Origin: Terasakiispira papahanaumokuakeensis
GTDB lineage: Bacteria; Pseudomonadota; Gammaproteobacteria; Pseudomonadales; Halomonadaceae
Length of the DNA: 64,000 nt
Reading direction: 5' to 3'
Assembly (NCBI RefSeq): GCF_001709345.1
Contig: NZ_MDTQ01000001.1
Location: 1,193,835-1,257,834 of the forward strand
Position 1 is the first letter of the stretch. Each line of letters starts with the position of its first letter. The notes beneath the pieces were generated by a model that saw nothing but the letters and a program-made list of their open reading frames with translations, was not told where the DNA came from and did not search any database. This document shows positions 27,213 through 35,397 of this stretch, one piece after another. The position numbers and the translations under genes were made by a program.

Positions 27213-27248
27213 AAAAAAGAATGGCGTCAGAGCCGGTAAGCTCTGACG
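27213..27248 (-). terminator. Terminator downstream of the TonB receptor gene
   Basis: Perfect nine-base stem CGTCAGAGC/GCTCTGACG with a six-base loop. On the minus strand it is followed, after CCATTC, by six T residues (27213-27218). It lies about 80 bases after the receptor stop, beyond a tandem-repeat array. Confidence 0.7.
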
Positions 27249-27263
27249 CGAAAAACGCAGTAT

Positions 27264-27325
27264 CTGTTCACTACGTCACTGTTTACTATGTCATTGTTTG
27301 CTTATGTCGCTATTTGTTCGTGTCA
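27264..27325. repeat. 15-16-bp degenerate repeat abutting the TonB receptor stop
   Basis: Four related units run in series: CTGTTCACTACGTCA, CTGTTTACTATGTCA, TTGTTTGCTTATGTCG and CTATTTGTTCGTGTCA. The last ends at the base next to the receptor gene's stop codon at 27326. Confidence 0.8.
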
Positions 27326-29770
27326 CTAAAGTTCATAGCGTGCAGTTAGCAGAAGATTACGCGGGTTACCATAGGCGTTTAAGCTATTGGCTGAGCCTAA
27401 GGCTTCGTAGTATTCACGATCAAACAAGTTGTTCAGATTAACTCGGAAAGACAGTTGTTCTGTTGGCGCCCAGCCTGCCATCAGGTTGGCCACATAATAG
27501 CCCGATTGCTCAACGGTGCGGCTTGCACTGCCCTCATAGATACGGCTTTGGGCCTGAAGACTCCCGCCGACAACCCATTGCGCATTCAGCTCATGGCGCA
27601 GGCTAAGGCGTAATAAGTGTTTAGGCAGTTGAGTGTTAAACGTATCACCTTTGTTTTCTGCATCCTTCTCGTATTGGTTGCGGTTGAAGGTGTAGCCAAA
27701 ACTGGCCTGTGTCGCTGGAGTTAATTGGCCGCTGAGTTCTAATTCAATGCCTTGACTGCGGACTTTGCCGCTGTCTTCAGAGCAGTAAGTTGAGGTTGGA
27801 TTACCCGGACACGGAGATGGGCCATCATAGTCGGTTTGGGCTCGGTTCACCTGATCAATTCGATAAAGTGCCAATGTGGCATTGAGTAGACCGTCATTGA
27901 ACTCGCCCTTAATACCCACCTCGTAGCTATGCCCTTCAATTGGGTCTAATAAGTCACCGTTGATATCGTAAGCATTTTGTGGCTCAAAAATGCTGGTATA
28001 GCTGCCATATAATGAATATTGTGCATTCAAGTCATAAATGGCGCCAATAAAAGGCGTGATCTCATGATCGACTTCATAATGACTAGTCCCTGTATGCTGC
28101 TCGTAATCCCAATCAGTGACTCGAGCGCCAGTAATCAGGCTTAGCGGGTCACTCAAATGCCAGCGGGCCGTTGCATAAACTGAACTTTGCTTGTCATGGT
28201 AATCCCAGTTCCCACGACTTAATTTCCCCCGCTCCGGAGCCGGTAATGTGCTGTTGTCCCAGGTGTAAACATTGATGGGGTGAGACGCTAAGCCATATTG
28301 GCCCCAGGGTGTGAAGTCGCGCCAACGGTGATCGATCCCGACGAGCAGTTCGTGCGCTTGTCCGGCCAGTGTAAAACCGCCGGTAGCGAAGAGGTCTAGC
28401 CCTGTTTGTTTTTCATCATTGTGATAAATCGATCCGTCATAAATGGATAAGCCATCGCCGGTACTGAGATCGAGATCTCCAGCGTAATAGGTGCCCACAA
28501 AGTCGGCATCACTGGTGATGTGATTGGCTGAGAACTGGATTTTCCAATCATTACTGAAGTGATGTGAAAGCTCGAGGCTATAGAAGCGGTTGTCCGTGTC
28601 GTTATAGGCCCATTCCGGTGAAAGGTTACTAGAGCGACTTAGCCCATAAGGTTGTAGTCCCCAGCTGTTGTCACGATCGGTTTTCTGTTGGGTGACAGAC
28701 AAGCTGAGTAATGTTTGAGGGGTCAGATCGGCTTCGAGTATGCCGTAGAAGACACGCTTGCGTTCGCCCATATCCTCCATAAAGCTGTCATGATCCTGGT
28801 AGGCCGCGACTAAGCGTCCTCGTACTTGGCCGCCGGCTGTCAGTGGGCCTGAGATATCCAGCTCTCCACGCTGATTATCCCAGCGCCCAGCCTGTCCTTG
28901 AACATACCCTTGAAACTCATGGGTCGGCCGTTTACGGACCAAGTTGATATAAGCGGAAGGGTTGCCCGTGCCTTGCATCAGGCCTGATGCGCCTCGGACG
29001 ATTTCCACACGGTCAAAGACGGCGGTATCGACACCGTCAATCAACCCAAAAGCAAAATTGCTAATGGATGTAGGTACATTGTCATAACTGATGTTACTGA
29101 CACTGAAACCTCGTGCATAAAAGGTGGGGCGACTGCTACCGGCTTTGGTTAAAGTGATTCCCGGGGTCGTCAATAAGGCGTCTTCAATATTGTCCAGCCC
29201 TTGATCTTCAAGTTGTTGCTGGGTAATGACAGATACCGCTTGTGGGGTTTCCCGCATAGATAATGACATTTTAGTGGCCGCACTGGTGGACTCCGCTGTA
29301 TAGCGCGCAGGCGTTCGACTGCCCGTGACGGTCATGGTGTCTAGATTTTGCGGTGATGTGTTTGGCACGGTTTTTAACGAAAAGGTGCCATCATGATGGT
29401 CTACTAGTTGAAGGTCTGTGTGGCGTAAAAGTTGTGCCATGGCTTGGCGGGGCGTGTAGCGGCCTTCTAATGGCGCGCTTTGAAGCCCTTGGGTGAGTGA
29501 TGGGTCATAAGAAAGTGCCAAACCATGTTGGGCGGCCAGTTGATTAAGTCGTTGACCTAGTGGCCCTGAGCTCAGTTGGTAATGTGCCATTCTGTCCGCT
29601 TGGGTGACGGTATTGTGTTGGATCGACACAGAGTCTTCTGAAGCGGAGCTTTCGGCGAGAGTGTTTTCAGCGTGAGTGCTTTCTGCAATAGCGGGCGTAC
29701 TCATACTCAGCGATAAGGCCATCGTTAATGACCCTAGTGCTAGGCCACGGTATGGTTCAAGGCGGGACAT
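27326..29770 (-). CDS. TonB-dependent siderophore receptor with STN signalling domain
   Basis: 814 residues, start ATG after AGAAAGGAACCTTT. Order: signal peptide (about 1-29), a low-complexity linker partly made of 15-base DNA repeats, STN domain (about 65-115, GQRLNQLAAQHGLALSYDPSL), plug domain (about 165-300, ETPQAVSVITQQQLEDQGL), then a 22-strand barrel ending in LLLTARYEL. It resembles the FpvA/FhuE/FoxA group of hydroxamate or mixed siderophore receptors. The STN domain marks it as a transducer that signals to the FecR- and FecI-like proteins encoded upstream. The ligand cannot be named from sequence. Confidence 0.93.
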   Translation of the reverse strand: MSRLEPYRGLALGSLTMALSLSMSTPAIAESTHAENTLAESSASEDSVSIQHNTVTQADRMAHYQLSSGPLGQRLNQLAAQHGLALSYDPSLTQGLQSAPLEGRYTPRQAMAQLLRHTDLQLVDHHDGTFSLKTVPNTSPQNLDTMTVTGSRTPARYTAESTSAATKMSLSMRETPQAVSVITQQQLEDQGLDNIEDALLTTPGITLTKAGSSRPTFYARGFSVSNISYDNVPTSISNFAFGLIDGVDTAVFDRVEIVRGASGLMQGTGNPSAYINLVRKRPTHEFQGYVQGQAGRWDNQRGELDISGPLTAGGQVRGRLVAAYQDHDSFMEDMGERKRVFYGILEADLTPQTLLSLSVTQQKTDRDNSWGLQPYGLSRSSNLSPEWAYNDTDNRFYSLELSHHFSNDWKIQFSANHITSDADFVGTYYAGDLDLSTGDGLSIYDGSIYHNDEKQTGLDLFATGGFTLAGQAHELLVGIDHRWRDFTPWGQYGLASHPINVYTWDNSTLPAPERGKLSRGNWDYHDKQSSVYATARWHLSDPLSLITGARVTDWDYEQHTGTSHYEVDHEITPFIGAIYDLNAQYSLYGSYTSIFEPQNAYDINGDLLDPIEGHSYEVGIKGEFNDGLLNATLALYRIDQVNRAQTDYDGPSPCPGNPTSTYCSEDSGKVRSQGIELELSGQLTPATQASFGYTFNRNQYEKDAENKGDTFNTQLPKHLLRLSLRHELNAQWVVGGSLQAQSRIYEGSASRTVEQSGYYVANLMAGWAPTEQLSFRVNLNNLFDREYYEALGSANSLNAYGNPRNLLLTARYEL
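29648..29692. repeat. 15-bp in-frame repeat in the TonB receptor linker
   Basis: GCTTTCGGCGAGAGT (29648-29662), GTTTTCAGCGTGAGT (29663-29677) and GCTTTCTGCAATAGC (29678-29692). On the coding strand they give AESTHAENTLAESS-type text between the signal peptide and the STN domain. Confidence 0.7.
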
Positions 29771-29871
29771 AAAGGTTCCTTTCTGTTCTAACAGGTCAGT
29801 TTCCCGATCTGTGTTTGATCGGCCTTTAATCCCTTAGCCGCACGAGCTGAGAAAAAGTATCACTATGAAAT

Positions 29872-29887
29872 AAAAATAATTATTTTT
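29872..29887. promoter_or_regulatory. AT-rich palindrome upstream of the TonB receptor
   Basis: AAAAATAATTATTTTT, a perfect 16-base palindrome about 100 bases before the receptor start. It could be a weak Fur-type site or an AT-rich promoter element. The match to the Fur consensus is poor, so this is tentative. Confidence 0.35.
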
Positions 29888-30007
29888 TATGTTTGATGGC
29901 CTCAATGATCGACTGAATCAGCGGTACGATCATTCAGTGGTAAGGCAAGTTGGCGGTGAGGATATTCAGTGGCAAAGTCATTCAATGGGAAGGTCATCAC
30001 ATGGCAT

Positions 30008-31000
30008 TCATGGTGCTGTTGTGGACTGGCTGCCCTTACCCGGTGTTGCTTTTCGCGTGAAGGTGGTGAGGTAACCAAGGCCACTTCGGCTGATTTGAAC
30101 TGGATATGTTCGAGCTAACATATTAAGGGTTTGATCGAGTGGGGTGATGGGGTAGCTACCTGAAATTTTCAATGCGGCAAGCTCCGGTGAGACCCTAAAC
30201 CAGCCACGGTGATAACGGCTTAAGTTGTGAACAAAATCTTCTAGAGATTGGTTGTCAGCAATGATCATGCCTTGGATCCAGCCTTCCTGTGACTTCGAGT
30301 AAGTGTTGGGGCTGAATAGTCGGGTTGCGTTAAACCGTAACTGTTGACCTGCTGGTACTAGGTGTTGTTGCCCGTTATGTAAACTGATCGCCACACGACC
30401 TTCGGTGACGCCCACTTGTGTATAGTCCTCTGCTTCCCGAACTGTAAATACAGTCCCTAGTGGCTGTAACGTGCCTGCTGTGGTCGTGATTTTCATTGGG
30501 CGAGGGTCAGCGCTCGTCGTGATATTCAACTCGCCTTCATACAAATGGATATGCCGTTGTGCTGTGGTTATGGTGACGTCAAGGCGTGTGCGGGTGTTGA
30601 GCCATAAACGCGTGCCATCATTGAGCTTGATTTGACGACGCTCGCCCGTTTGGGTGGCATAGTCCGCTCCGAAATGTCGTTCAACTTGAGACCAGCCCGC
30701 CCATCCAAGAGGCACTAACCCTATGAGCAATGCTAGGCGCGTTAGAGTTGCCCGTCGTTGTGCTCCCCGTGCATTGAGCGTTGCGCGGGTGATATCGGGT
30801 GGCATGCATTGTAAGCGTTGAGCGAGTTGTTCTGCTTTTTGCCACGCGTGTTCATGGGCACTACTGCGTTGCCGCCAAGCCTTGAATTCTGCTATTTCGG
30901 CATCGGATAATGGGCCTTCCTGATGGCGTAGTAACCATTCTGCGGCTTCTTCTAATAAATGTGCATGATTGGGTGATGATGCCTGTTCTGATTGTGTCAT
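30008..31000 (-). CDS. FecR-like anti-sigma factor regulator
   Basis: 330 residues; the ATG shares its A with the stop codon of the sigma-factor gene (TGATG), so the two are coupled. N-terminal DUF4880-type region (AAEWLLRHQEGPLSDAEIAEF, about 20-60), a single membrane segment near 95-115 (LTRLALLIGLVPLGWAGW), then a periplasmic FecR domain (GERRQIKLNDGTRLWLNTRT, GELNITT, LQPLGTVFTV) and an STN-like C-terminal part (LKISGSYPITPLDQTLNML). It relays receptor occupancy across the inner membrane to the FecI-like sigma factor. The cassette order sigma-FecR-receptor is standard. Confidence 0.92.
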   Translation of the reverse strand: MTQSEQASSPNHAHLLEEAAEWLLRHQEGPLSDAEIAEFKAWRQRSSAHEHAWQKAEQLAQRLQCMPPDITRATLNARGAQRRATLTRLALLIGLVPLGWAGWSQVERHFGADYATQTGERRQIKLNDGTRLWLNTRTRLDVTITTAQRHIHLYEGELNITTSADPRPMKITTTAGTLQPLGTVFTVREAEDYTQVGVTEGRVAISLHNGQQHLVPAGQQLRFNATRLFSPNTYSKSQEGWIQGMIIADNQSLEDFVHNLSRYHRGWFRVSPELAALKISGSYPITPLDQTLNMLARTYPVQISRSGLGYLTTFTRKATPGKGSQSTTAP

Positions 31001-31515
31001 CAGGTATTTTGATCCATCACGAGCATGCACTGTACTAACGCTCGTTTGACATAACGTTTGATGGTCACTTCAGCGACGTTGAGCTGTTGGGCGATGTCCC
31101 GATAAGTGAGGTGATCAAGCTGAGCCATTAAAAAGGCTTGTTGTACGGGGGTTGGCAGTTTACTCAGTGCCTGATCAAGCAAACAGAGTGTTTCTAACAG
31201 TTGCTCCGTGACTTCAGGCGATGGCGCTACCGGTTCTGGTAAATGAGTCAACGCTTCGCGATAAGCCTGTTCAATATCCTGGCGACGCCAGTGACTGATG
31301 ACTAATCCTCGAGCAATCTGTGTCAGGTATGCTTTCGGTTCTCGAATGCTGACTTGCTGGCGCTGGCGTAGTAAGACCCGTATAAAGGTCTCTTGAAGTA
31401 AGTCTGCGGCAGTTTCTCGACAATTTAGTTGGCGGCATAACCAGCCTTTAAGCCAACCACTATGATGAATGTAAAAAGCAGTGAAGTCTGACGGGCTCTT
31501 ATCAGCCATCGACAT
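31000..31515 (-). CDS. FecI-like ECF sigma factor
   Basis: 171 residues from an ATG at 31515, the usual ECF length; an ATG two codons later and a longer start at 31632 are alternatives, and the ribosome site is weak in all cases. Region 2 reads CRETAADLLQETFIRVLLR with a LTQIARGLVISHWRR end, and region 4 reads LPTPVQQAFLMAQLDHLTYRDIAQQLNVAEVTIKRYVKRAL. It matches the FecI/FpvI group that turns on one receptor gene in response to its siderophore. A strong Fur-box candidate lies upstream at 31650-31668. Confidence 0.88.
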   Translation of the reverse strand: MSMADKSPSDFTAFYIHHSGWLKGWLCRQLNCRETAADLLQETFIRVLLRQRQQVSIREPKAYLTQIARGLVISHWRRQDIEQAYREALTHLPEPVAPSPEVTEQLLETLCLLDQALSKLPTPVQQAFLMAQLDHLTYRDIAQQLNVAEVTIKRYVKRALVQCMLVMDQNT

Positions 31516-31829
31516 ACTCGATCGCTCACAGTCTCTTGTTCTGGAGTCTGAGACTGTGACATCTGTGCGATTGAGTAAAGAGGGCGATAAAGACACAGAC
31601 ACTCCACCATAAAGATTATGAATAGGAGACAATATTGGGCGTAAACGATAATGAGATTTTATCTCATTTTATAGGCCGTTCGGCTTATGATGCAAGGCAG
31701 ATTCAAGATAGCGTTGTATGGGGTCTTGCTCATCGATGAGGTTCAGCTGTTTGGCCCATTCGCCGTCATTATCGATGATTTGGGCTAGATCTCATTTTTC
31801 TTCGGTTTTATCGATCAGGAGTAGGCGTT
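31516..31829. other. Divergent intergenic region with Fur box
   Basis: 314 bases between the sigma-factor gene and the plus-strand MAPEG gene. It contains the Fur-box candidate at 31650-31668 and, if the longer sigma start were used, would include its N-terminal extension. No other gene is seen. A plus-strand promoter for the MAPEG gene presumably lies after 31700. Confidence 0.4.
31650..31668 (-). promoter_or_regulatory. Fur-box candidate upstream of the sigma-factor gene
   Basis: AATGAGATTTTATCTCATT, a 19-base palindrome (arms AATGAGA/TCTCATT) very close to classical Fur sites. It sits upstream of the FecI-like gene and would repress the cassette when iron is plentiful. Confidence 0.75.
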
Positions 31830-32210
31830 ATGGTCACCCCTATTTATGCCGCTTTGTTGGGGCTTTTATTAATATTGCTGAGCTTTCGGGTTATCAAAGT
31901 GAGACGCCGTGCACTTGTCGCTGTTGGCACGGGGGATGACCCTGAGTTGTTACGTGCAACTCGTGTACAAGGAAACTTCACTGAATACGTGCCTCTGACG
32001 TTGTTATTGATTTGGATGCTAGAAACTCAAGGGGCAGCATCACCGGTATTCATCCATGTGCTTGGGGTGGCGTTACTCGTTGGCCGCTGTTTACACGCTT
32101 ATGGCGTATCGCAGACACAAGAGAACCTCAAGCTTCGGATCAGTGGCATGATGATGACATTTTCGGTGTTAATGGTCAGTGCGTTAAGTCTATTGTGGCA
32201 AGCGGTGTAA
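31830..32210 (+). CDS. MAPEG family membrane protein
   Basis: 126 residues with four membrane segments. Typical MAPEG text: an N-terminal segment TPIYAALLGLLLILLSFRVI, then ATRVQGNFTEYVPLTLLLIWMLE, then LGVALLVGRCLHAYGV. Bacterial MAPEG proteins are glutathione transferase-like or of unknown role. Start ATG after GATCAGGAGTAGGCGTT. It is transcribed away from the iron cassette and appears to be a single gene. Its stop codon lies within a tandem duplication. Confidence 0.88.
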   Translation: MVTPIYAALLGLLLILLSFRVIKVRRRALVAVGTGDDPELLRATRVQGNFTEYVPLTLLLIWMLETQGAASPVFIHVLGVALLVGRCLHAYGVSQTQENLKLRISGMMMTFSVLMVSALSLLWQAV

Positions 32211-32233
32211 TGGTCGAAAGCGGTGTAGTCGTG
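32200..32233. repeat. 17-bp duplication across the MAPEG stop codon
   Basis: AAGCGGTGTAATGGTCG followed by AAAGCGGTGTAGTCGTG. The first copy contains the TAA stop of the MAPEG gene at 32208-32210. Confidence 0.7.
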
Positions 32234-32426
32234 ACTGAACTCGACCATGCTCAGTAGGGCACTGTTGATGAACGTGAACTCAACAGTCAATGAAGCCTGA
32301 ACCCACTTTGTATCAGGGCTCAGGCTTTGAGGTTCAGCCTCTTATGAGGTGCGTTTATCGAGTTCAATCAACGCGACGATATTAGACGACTGATTGGGTT
32401 ATTGATGATTTTATGTGGGCGTAGTC

Positions 32427-32771
32427 TTAAGTCGGATGTGGGTAACGGTCATTTCCAGGAAAACTTCCCTGATCTGGCAAGTCGGCAATCGTATCGACCG
32501 CTGCTTGTGGGGTTTGCATTGACCAGTTATCCCAGCCTGGAATAAAGCTGGCACCAGCAACAACCTGTTCGTCGTTAATATGTATATGGCCTACTACACA
32601 TATTCTATACCCACCTACTTCGTGATAAGTATATGCTTGTCGTGTGTTTCCATTCTCGGAAGTGTTCACAAATACTGATTGTAAAAAATTTGCATTGTTA
32701 ACGGCTATAGCTGCCATATGGTTATTAAAGGGGGTTGGTTGCCCCCATTGACATTTATCATTCCATGGCAT
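32427..32771 (-). CDS. Small protein of unknown function
   Basis: 114 residues, start ATG after AAAAAGAGACCACAATC. Rich in Asn, Gln, Trp and aromatic residues (CQWGQPTPFNN, VGGYRICVVGHIHINDEQVVAG, GWDNWSMQTP), with no signal peptide or membrane segment. I do not recognise the family. It lies 89 bases after the 205-residue gene on the same strand and could be the last gene of the AraC-linked cluster. The regular coding pattern and ribosome site support a real gene; the function is unknown. Confidence 0.6.
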   Translation of the reverse strand: MPWNDKCQWGQPTPFNNHMAAIAVNNANFLQSVFVNTSENGNTRQAYTYHEVGGYRICVVGHIHINDEQVVAGASFIPGWDNWSMQTPQAAVDTIADLPDQGSFPGNDRYPHPT

Positions 32772-32860
32772 GATTGTGGTCTCTTTTTTTATATTAATTG
32801 GATCTCGCCACTCTCTACTTCTGACTATTCAGTTTATTTAGATAGTGGCGAGCTCTTGAC

Positions 32861-33478
32861 TTAAATTACATTCGACAGAGTGAATTTAAAGGGTACTGAG
32901 TCAGTGCCACGCCCACCGCCGGTGATGATAATGTCGGCACTGCTGACGCCCAGCAGGTCGATTTCGGTTAAGTACTGAATCGTGACATTGGAATTCATTA
33001 CCGTGCCTTCTTCGACCTGAGAGACCATTCCGATAAAGATCTTGGGTTTGAATTCAAAATTAGCTTTCGAGCCCGGTGCGACATTAACTTTTGTTGCCAG
33101 CAGTTTTCCATCCCGATAAATCTGTGCGTCGATAGCGCCTTGGGTCAGGTTGTTCCAGACTTCAACTTCATTGGGGTTAGCGGCGGTCTGGGAGCCATCA
33201 CGCAGTTGATGGCCAGACTGCGCCATGATCACTTCGTAGACATGATCATTATGTGCTGTGATTTTGGGCATATAATTGCCGTTATAATCCTTGGCGCAGA
33301 CTTGAAACTCCATTGGGTATTCAAAGGGGTGATTGTCGCTGTTACCTAAGTTTTTAACCACTTTCCAGGCGACCGATTGGATATTGACATCCGTCGCGGC
33401 ATTTTTCTGAAAAATGACATAATCACTATTGTTGGCATCAGCGGAATGATTGATGAGATTAAGTTTGATACTGGCCAT
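32861..33478 (-). CDS. Conserved protein of unknown function
   Basis: 205 residues, start ATG after AAGGAGTAAGATC. Beta-rich, no signal peptide: MASIKLNLINHSADANNSDYV at the start, VAWKVVKNLG, the Gly-rich ITGGGRGTDSVPF near the end. I believe related proteins occur in scattered proteobacteria with names that carry no function, but I cannot confirm this. The compact beta pattern suggests a jelly-roll or lectin-like fold, which is a guess. It sits between the secreted 147-residue protein and the 114-residue protein, downstream of an AraC-type regulator. Confidence 0.75.
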   Translation of the reverse strand: MASIKLNLINHSADANNSDYVIFQKNAATDVNIQSVAWKVVKNLGNSDNHPFEYPMEFQVCAKDYNGNYMPKITAHNDHVYEVIMAQSGHQLRDGSQTAANPNEVEVWNNLTQGAIDAQIYRDGKLLATKVNVAPGSKANFEFKPKIFIGMVSQVEEGTVMNSNVTIQYLTEIDLLGVSSADIIITGGGRGTDSVPFKFTLSNVI

Positions 33479-33752
33479 GATCTTACTCCTTGATAGGCTA
33501 TGGGTTATCTGGCTCCGACGATTGGGATAGTGTGTGCCGTGCCAGTGGTTTTAATTTAACTTAGACTGTGTGCTGGTTTTTTTGAGTTTATTTCTATTTT
33601 TTATTCAGTTTTCACTACTATGGTCTTGGCGACGGTTTCTTTAGCATAGTCGCTATTCAATGGTCTGCTTAAGATGGATATAATTGATGGCACTATTAAG
33701 TGCCATCAATGATTTTTAAGTGGGTGGTCTAGTTTTATTGGTTGGTTTAGTT

Positions 33753-34196
33753 TTAATTGTCCTGGATCGGGATTCTGAGGATTGAACCCATTACGTGGTG
33801 CTGCGTTGGCTGTGGCATGTCACCATAGTAAAGATCAACGACAATAAATAGGTATTCTGGAAATTGAGTGAGCTTTCGTACGATGAGATGACCATTTAAG
33901 GTCGATTTTTTAGGAGTTGCTTCTATTATCTTTCTCTGGTCCGTATAGGGAGGTGATAGTGTGTAGATAAGCGGTTCGTACTGATATTCACCGAGTGTTT
34001 TATCGGTAATGTTCAGTGTTAAATTATTTATAGTATTTTTGTCGTTATATTGGGGTTGCGCTAAAATCTCGATGAGTTGATCGTCGCTGCTCCATATGCT
34101 GCTTGCATCTTCGGCATTTGAGTAAGTGACGATTGTTAGTAGGAATAATCCTATAAGAACTCTGATGGTTTTAAGTGAGTAGGATTGCGTGTTCAT
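33753..34196 (-). CDS. Secreted protein of unknown function
   Basis: 147 residues, start ATG after AAAGGAGTTCAAT. A signal peptide is clear (TIRVLIGLFLLTIVTYSNAE, cleavage near residue 28). The mature part of about 120 residues is beta-rich (INNLTLNITDKTLGEYQYEP, EYLFIVVDLYYGDMPQPTQH) with no Cys after the signal. I do not recognise the family. It follows the AraC-type regulator gene by 24 bases and is probably co-transcribed with it. Confidence 0.72.
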   Translation of the reverse strand: MNTQSYSLKTIRVLIGLFLLTIVTYSNAEDASSIWSSDDQLIEILAQPQYNDKNTINNLTLNITDKTLGEYQYEPLIYTLSPPYTDQRKIIEATPKKSTLNGHLIVRKLTQFPEYLFIVVDLYYGDMPQPTQHHVMGSILRIPIQDN

Positions 34197-34220
34197 ATTG
34201 AACTCCTTTCATGGGTGGAC

Positions 34221-35036
34221 TTATGCATGCTTCATCGTATGCTGCTTTATTGTATGAGTATGGCGCGCTCTTTTTCTGTAGGCGCTGGGTGTGATGCCTT
34301 TTTCAGATTTGAAAAAAGTTGAGAAACTAGACTGTCGAGAAAAACCAACGTCAAAGGCGATATGCTGGATTGGCAGCTCTGTTTCGACTAAAAGCCGAAC
34401 GGCTTCTTCAATTCTTCTCCTCATGAGCCATTGATGTACGCTCATGCCGAGTTGTGCTTTAAAGGCTTTATAAAGTGTATTGTGATTAGTGTAGAGGGTT
34501 TTGCATAAATATCGATTGCAAATGGCTTCACTAAGATTTCTTTCTAATATCGTACAAGCTTTGTAAACGAGGCGTTGTGAGCGACTCATGCTTAATTGGG
34601 GTTGTGGTGGTGGCGATTGCTTTAAGGTTTTGTAATAGTGCAAATAGAGCTGGATTCTGTTGGCGATAATCAATTCATGGGATTGGCAATGAAGTGTGTC
34701 AAATAGGTCAGGAAATTCAGCATGATTAATCTCCGATGTAATATCTGTAATGGCAATGATCATTGTTTTTCGGCAGTCGATCATTCTCGGTGTGGGGGAT
34801 GTTGTTGTGCAGTCTAATAAAATAATGCCGGGTGCCTGAGGGGGATAGTCTAGTAAATAATATCGGTGGTCATGCTGCCGTAGTGTTTTTATTAATGTTT
34901 TGATTTTTTTATTTTTTCCGGATGATATTAAAAATATGTCAGGCTCCTGTTGAATCGGTTCAGGCCATATACTTGGCCGATCATGTGTTGCGTCATGATC
35001 TTGGGGAACAGGGTGAGATAAATTTGATAAATTCAT
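34221..35036 (-). CDS. AraC-type regulator with receiver-like N-terminal domain
   Basis: 271 residues from the ATG at 35036, which follows AAGGATGTCGAT; an ATG 11 codons upstream lacks a good site. The C-terminal 100 residues are a two-helix-turn-helix AraC domain (NRYLCKTLYTNHNTLYKAFKAQLG, then LPIQHIAFDVGFSRQSSFSTFFKSEKGITPSAYRKRA). The N-terminal part (IFLISSGKNKKIKTLIKTLRQ, then PGIILLDCTTTSP, then MIIAITDI and ELIIANRIQLYL) recalls the strand-helix order of a response-regulator receiver, with a possible phosphoacceptor Asp but few other acidic-pocket residues. It may be a degenerate receiver. It probably controls the three unknown genes downstream. Confidence 0.8.
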   Translation of the reverse strand: MNLSNLSHPVPQDHDATHDRPSIWPEPIQQEPDIFLISSGKNKKIKTLIKTLRQHDHRYYLLDYPPQAPGIILLDCTTTSPTPRMIDCRKTMIIAITDITSEINHAEFPDLFDTLHCQSHELIIANRIQLYLHYYKTLKQSPPPQPQLSMSRSQRLVYKACTILERNLSEAICNRYLCKTLYTNHNTLYKAFKAQLGMSVHQWLMRRRIEEAVRLLVETELPIQHIAFDVGFSRQSSFSTFFKSEKGITPSAYRKRARHTHTIKQHTMKHA

Positions 35037-35397
35037 ATCGACATCCTTGCGAATATGAGACGTGGTCATGAATAGGTTTTATGGCTTATGCTTCATGATT
35101 GTTGGTTTTTTTGATTAGGTACTTGTCGTCTCTTTTCATCGTGATTTCGGGTATTTTAATTTTTGCCTATGAGATCATTAGCCGCTGTCGGTATGCGCTG
35201 AGCCAATTCCATAAGGCGTCTTTACTAGACTTTTATGCGAGCTGTTTCAGTGCAGGGATCTTCTGCGCTATAGACATGATTCGTTGAGCTGGCATCTGTT
35301 GCTCAACGGTGTTTTGAGACATCAACAATATTGAATCTGGTGTAGCCGAAATATGTTGGCTTAAACATGATGGCTGCGCTTTGTTAGGAGATGTGTG
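35037..35397. other. Divergent intergenic region between the AraC-type gene and pepD
   Basis: 361 bases. Short open frames exist on both strands (for example 35099-35287 on the plus strand, hydrophobic at its start) but have no recognisable family or ribosome site. The region presumably holds promoters for both flanking genes. Nothing else is seen. Confidence 0.35.
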
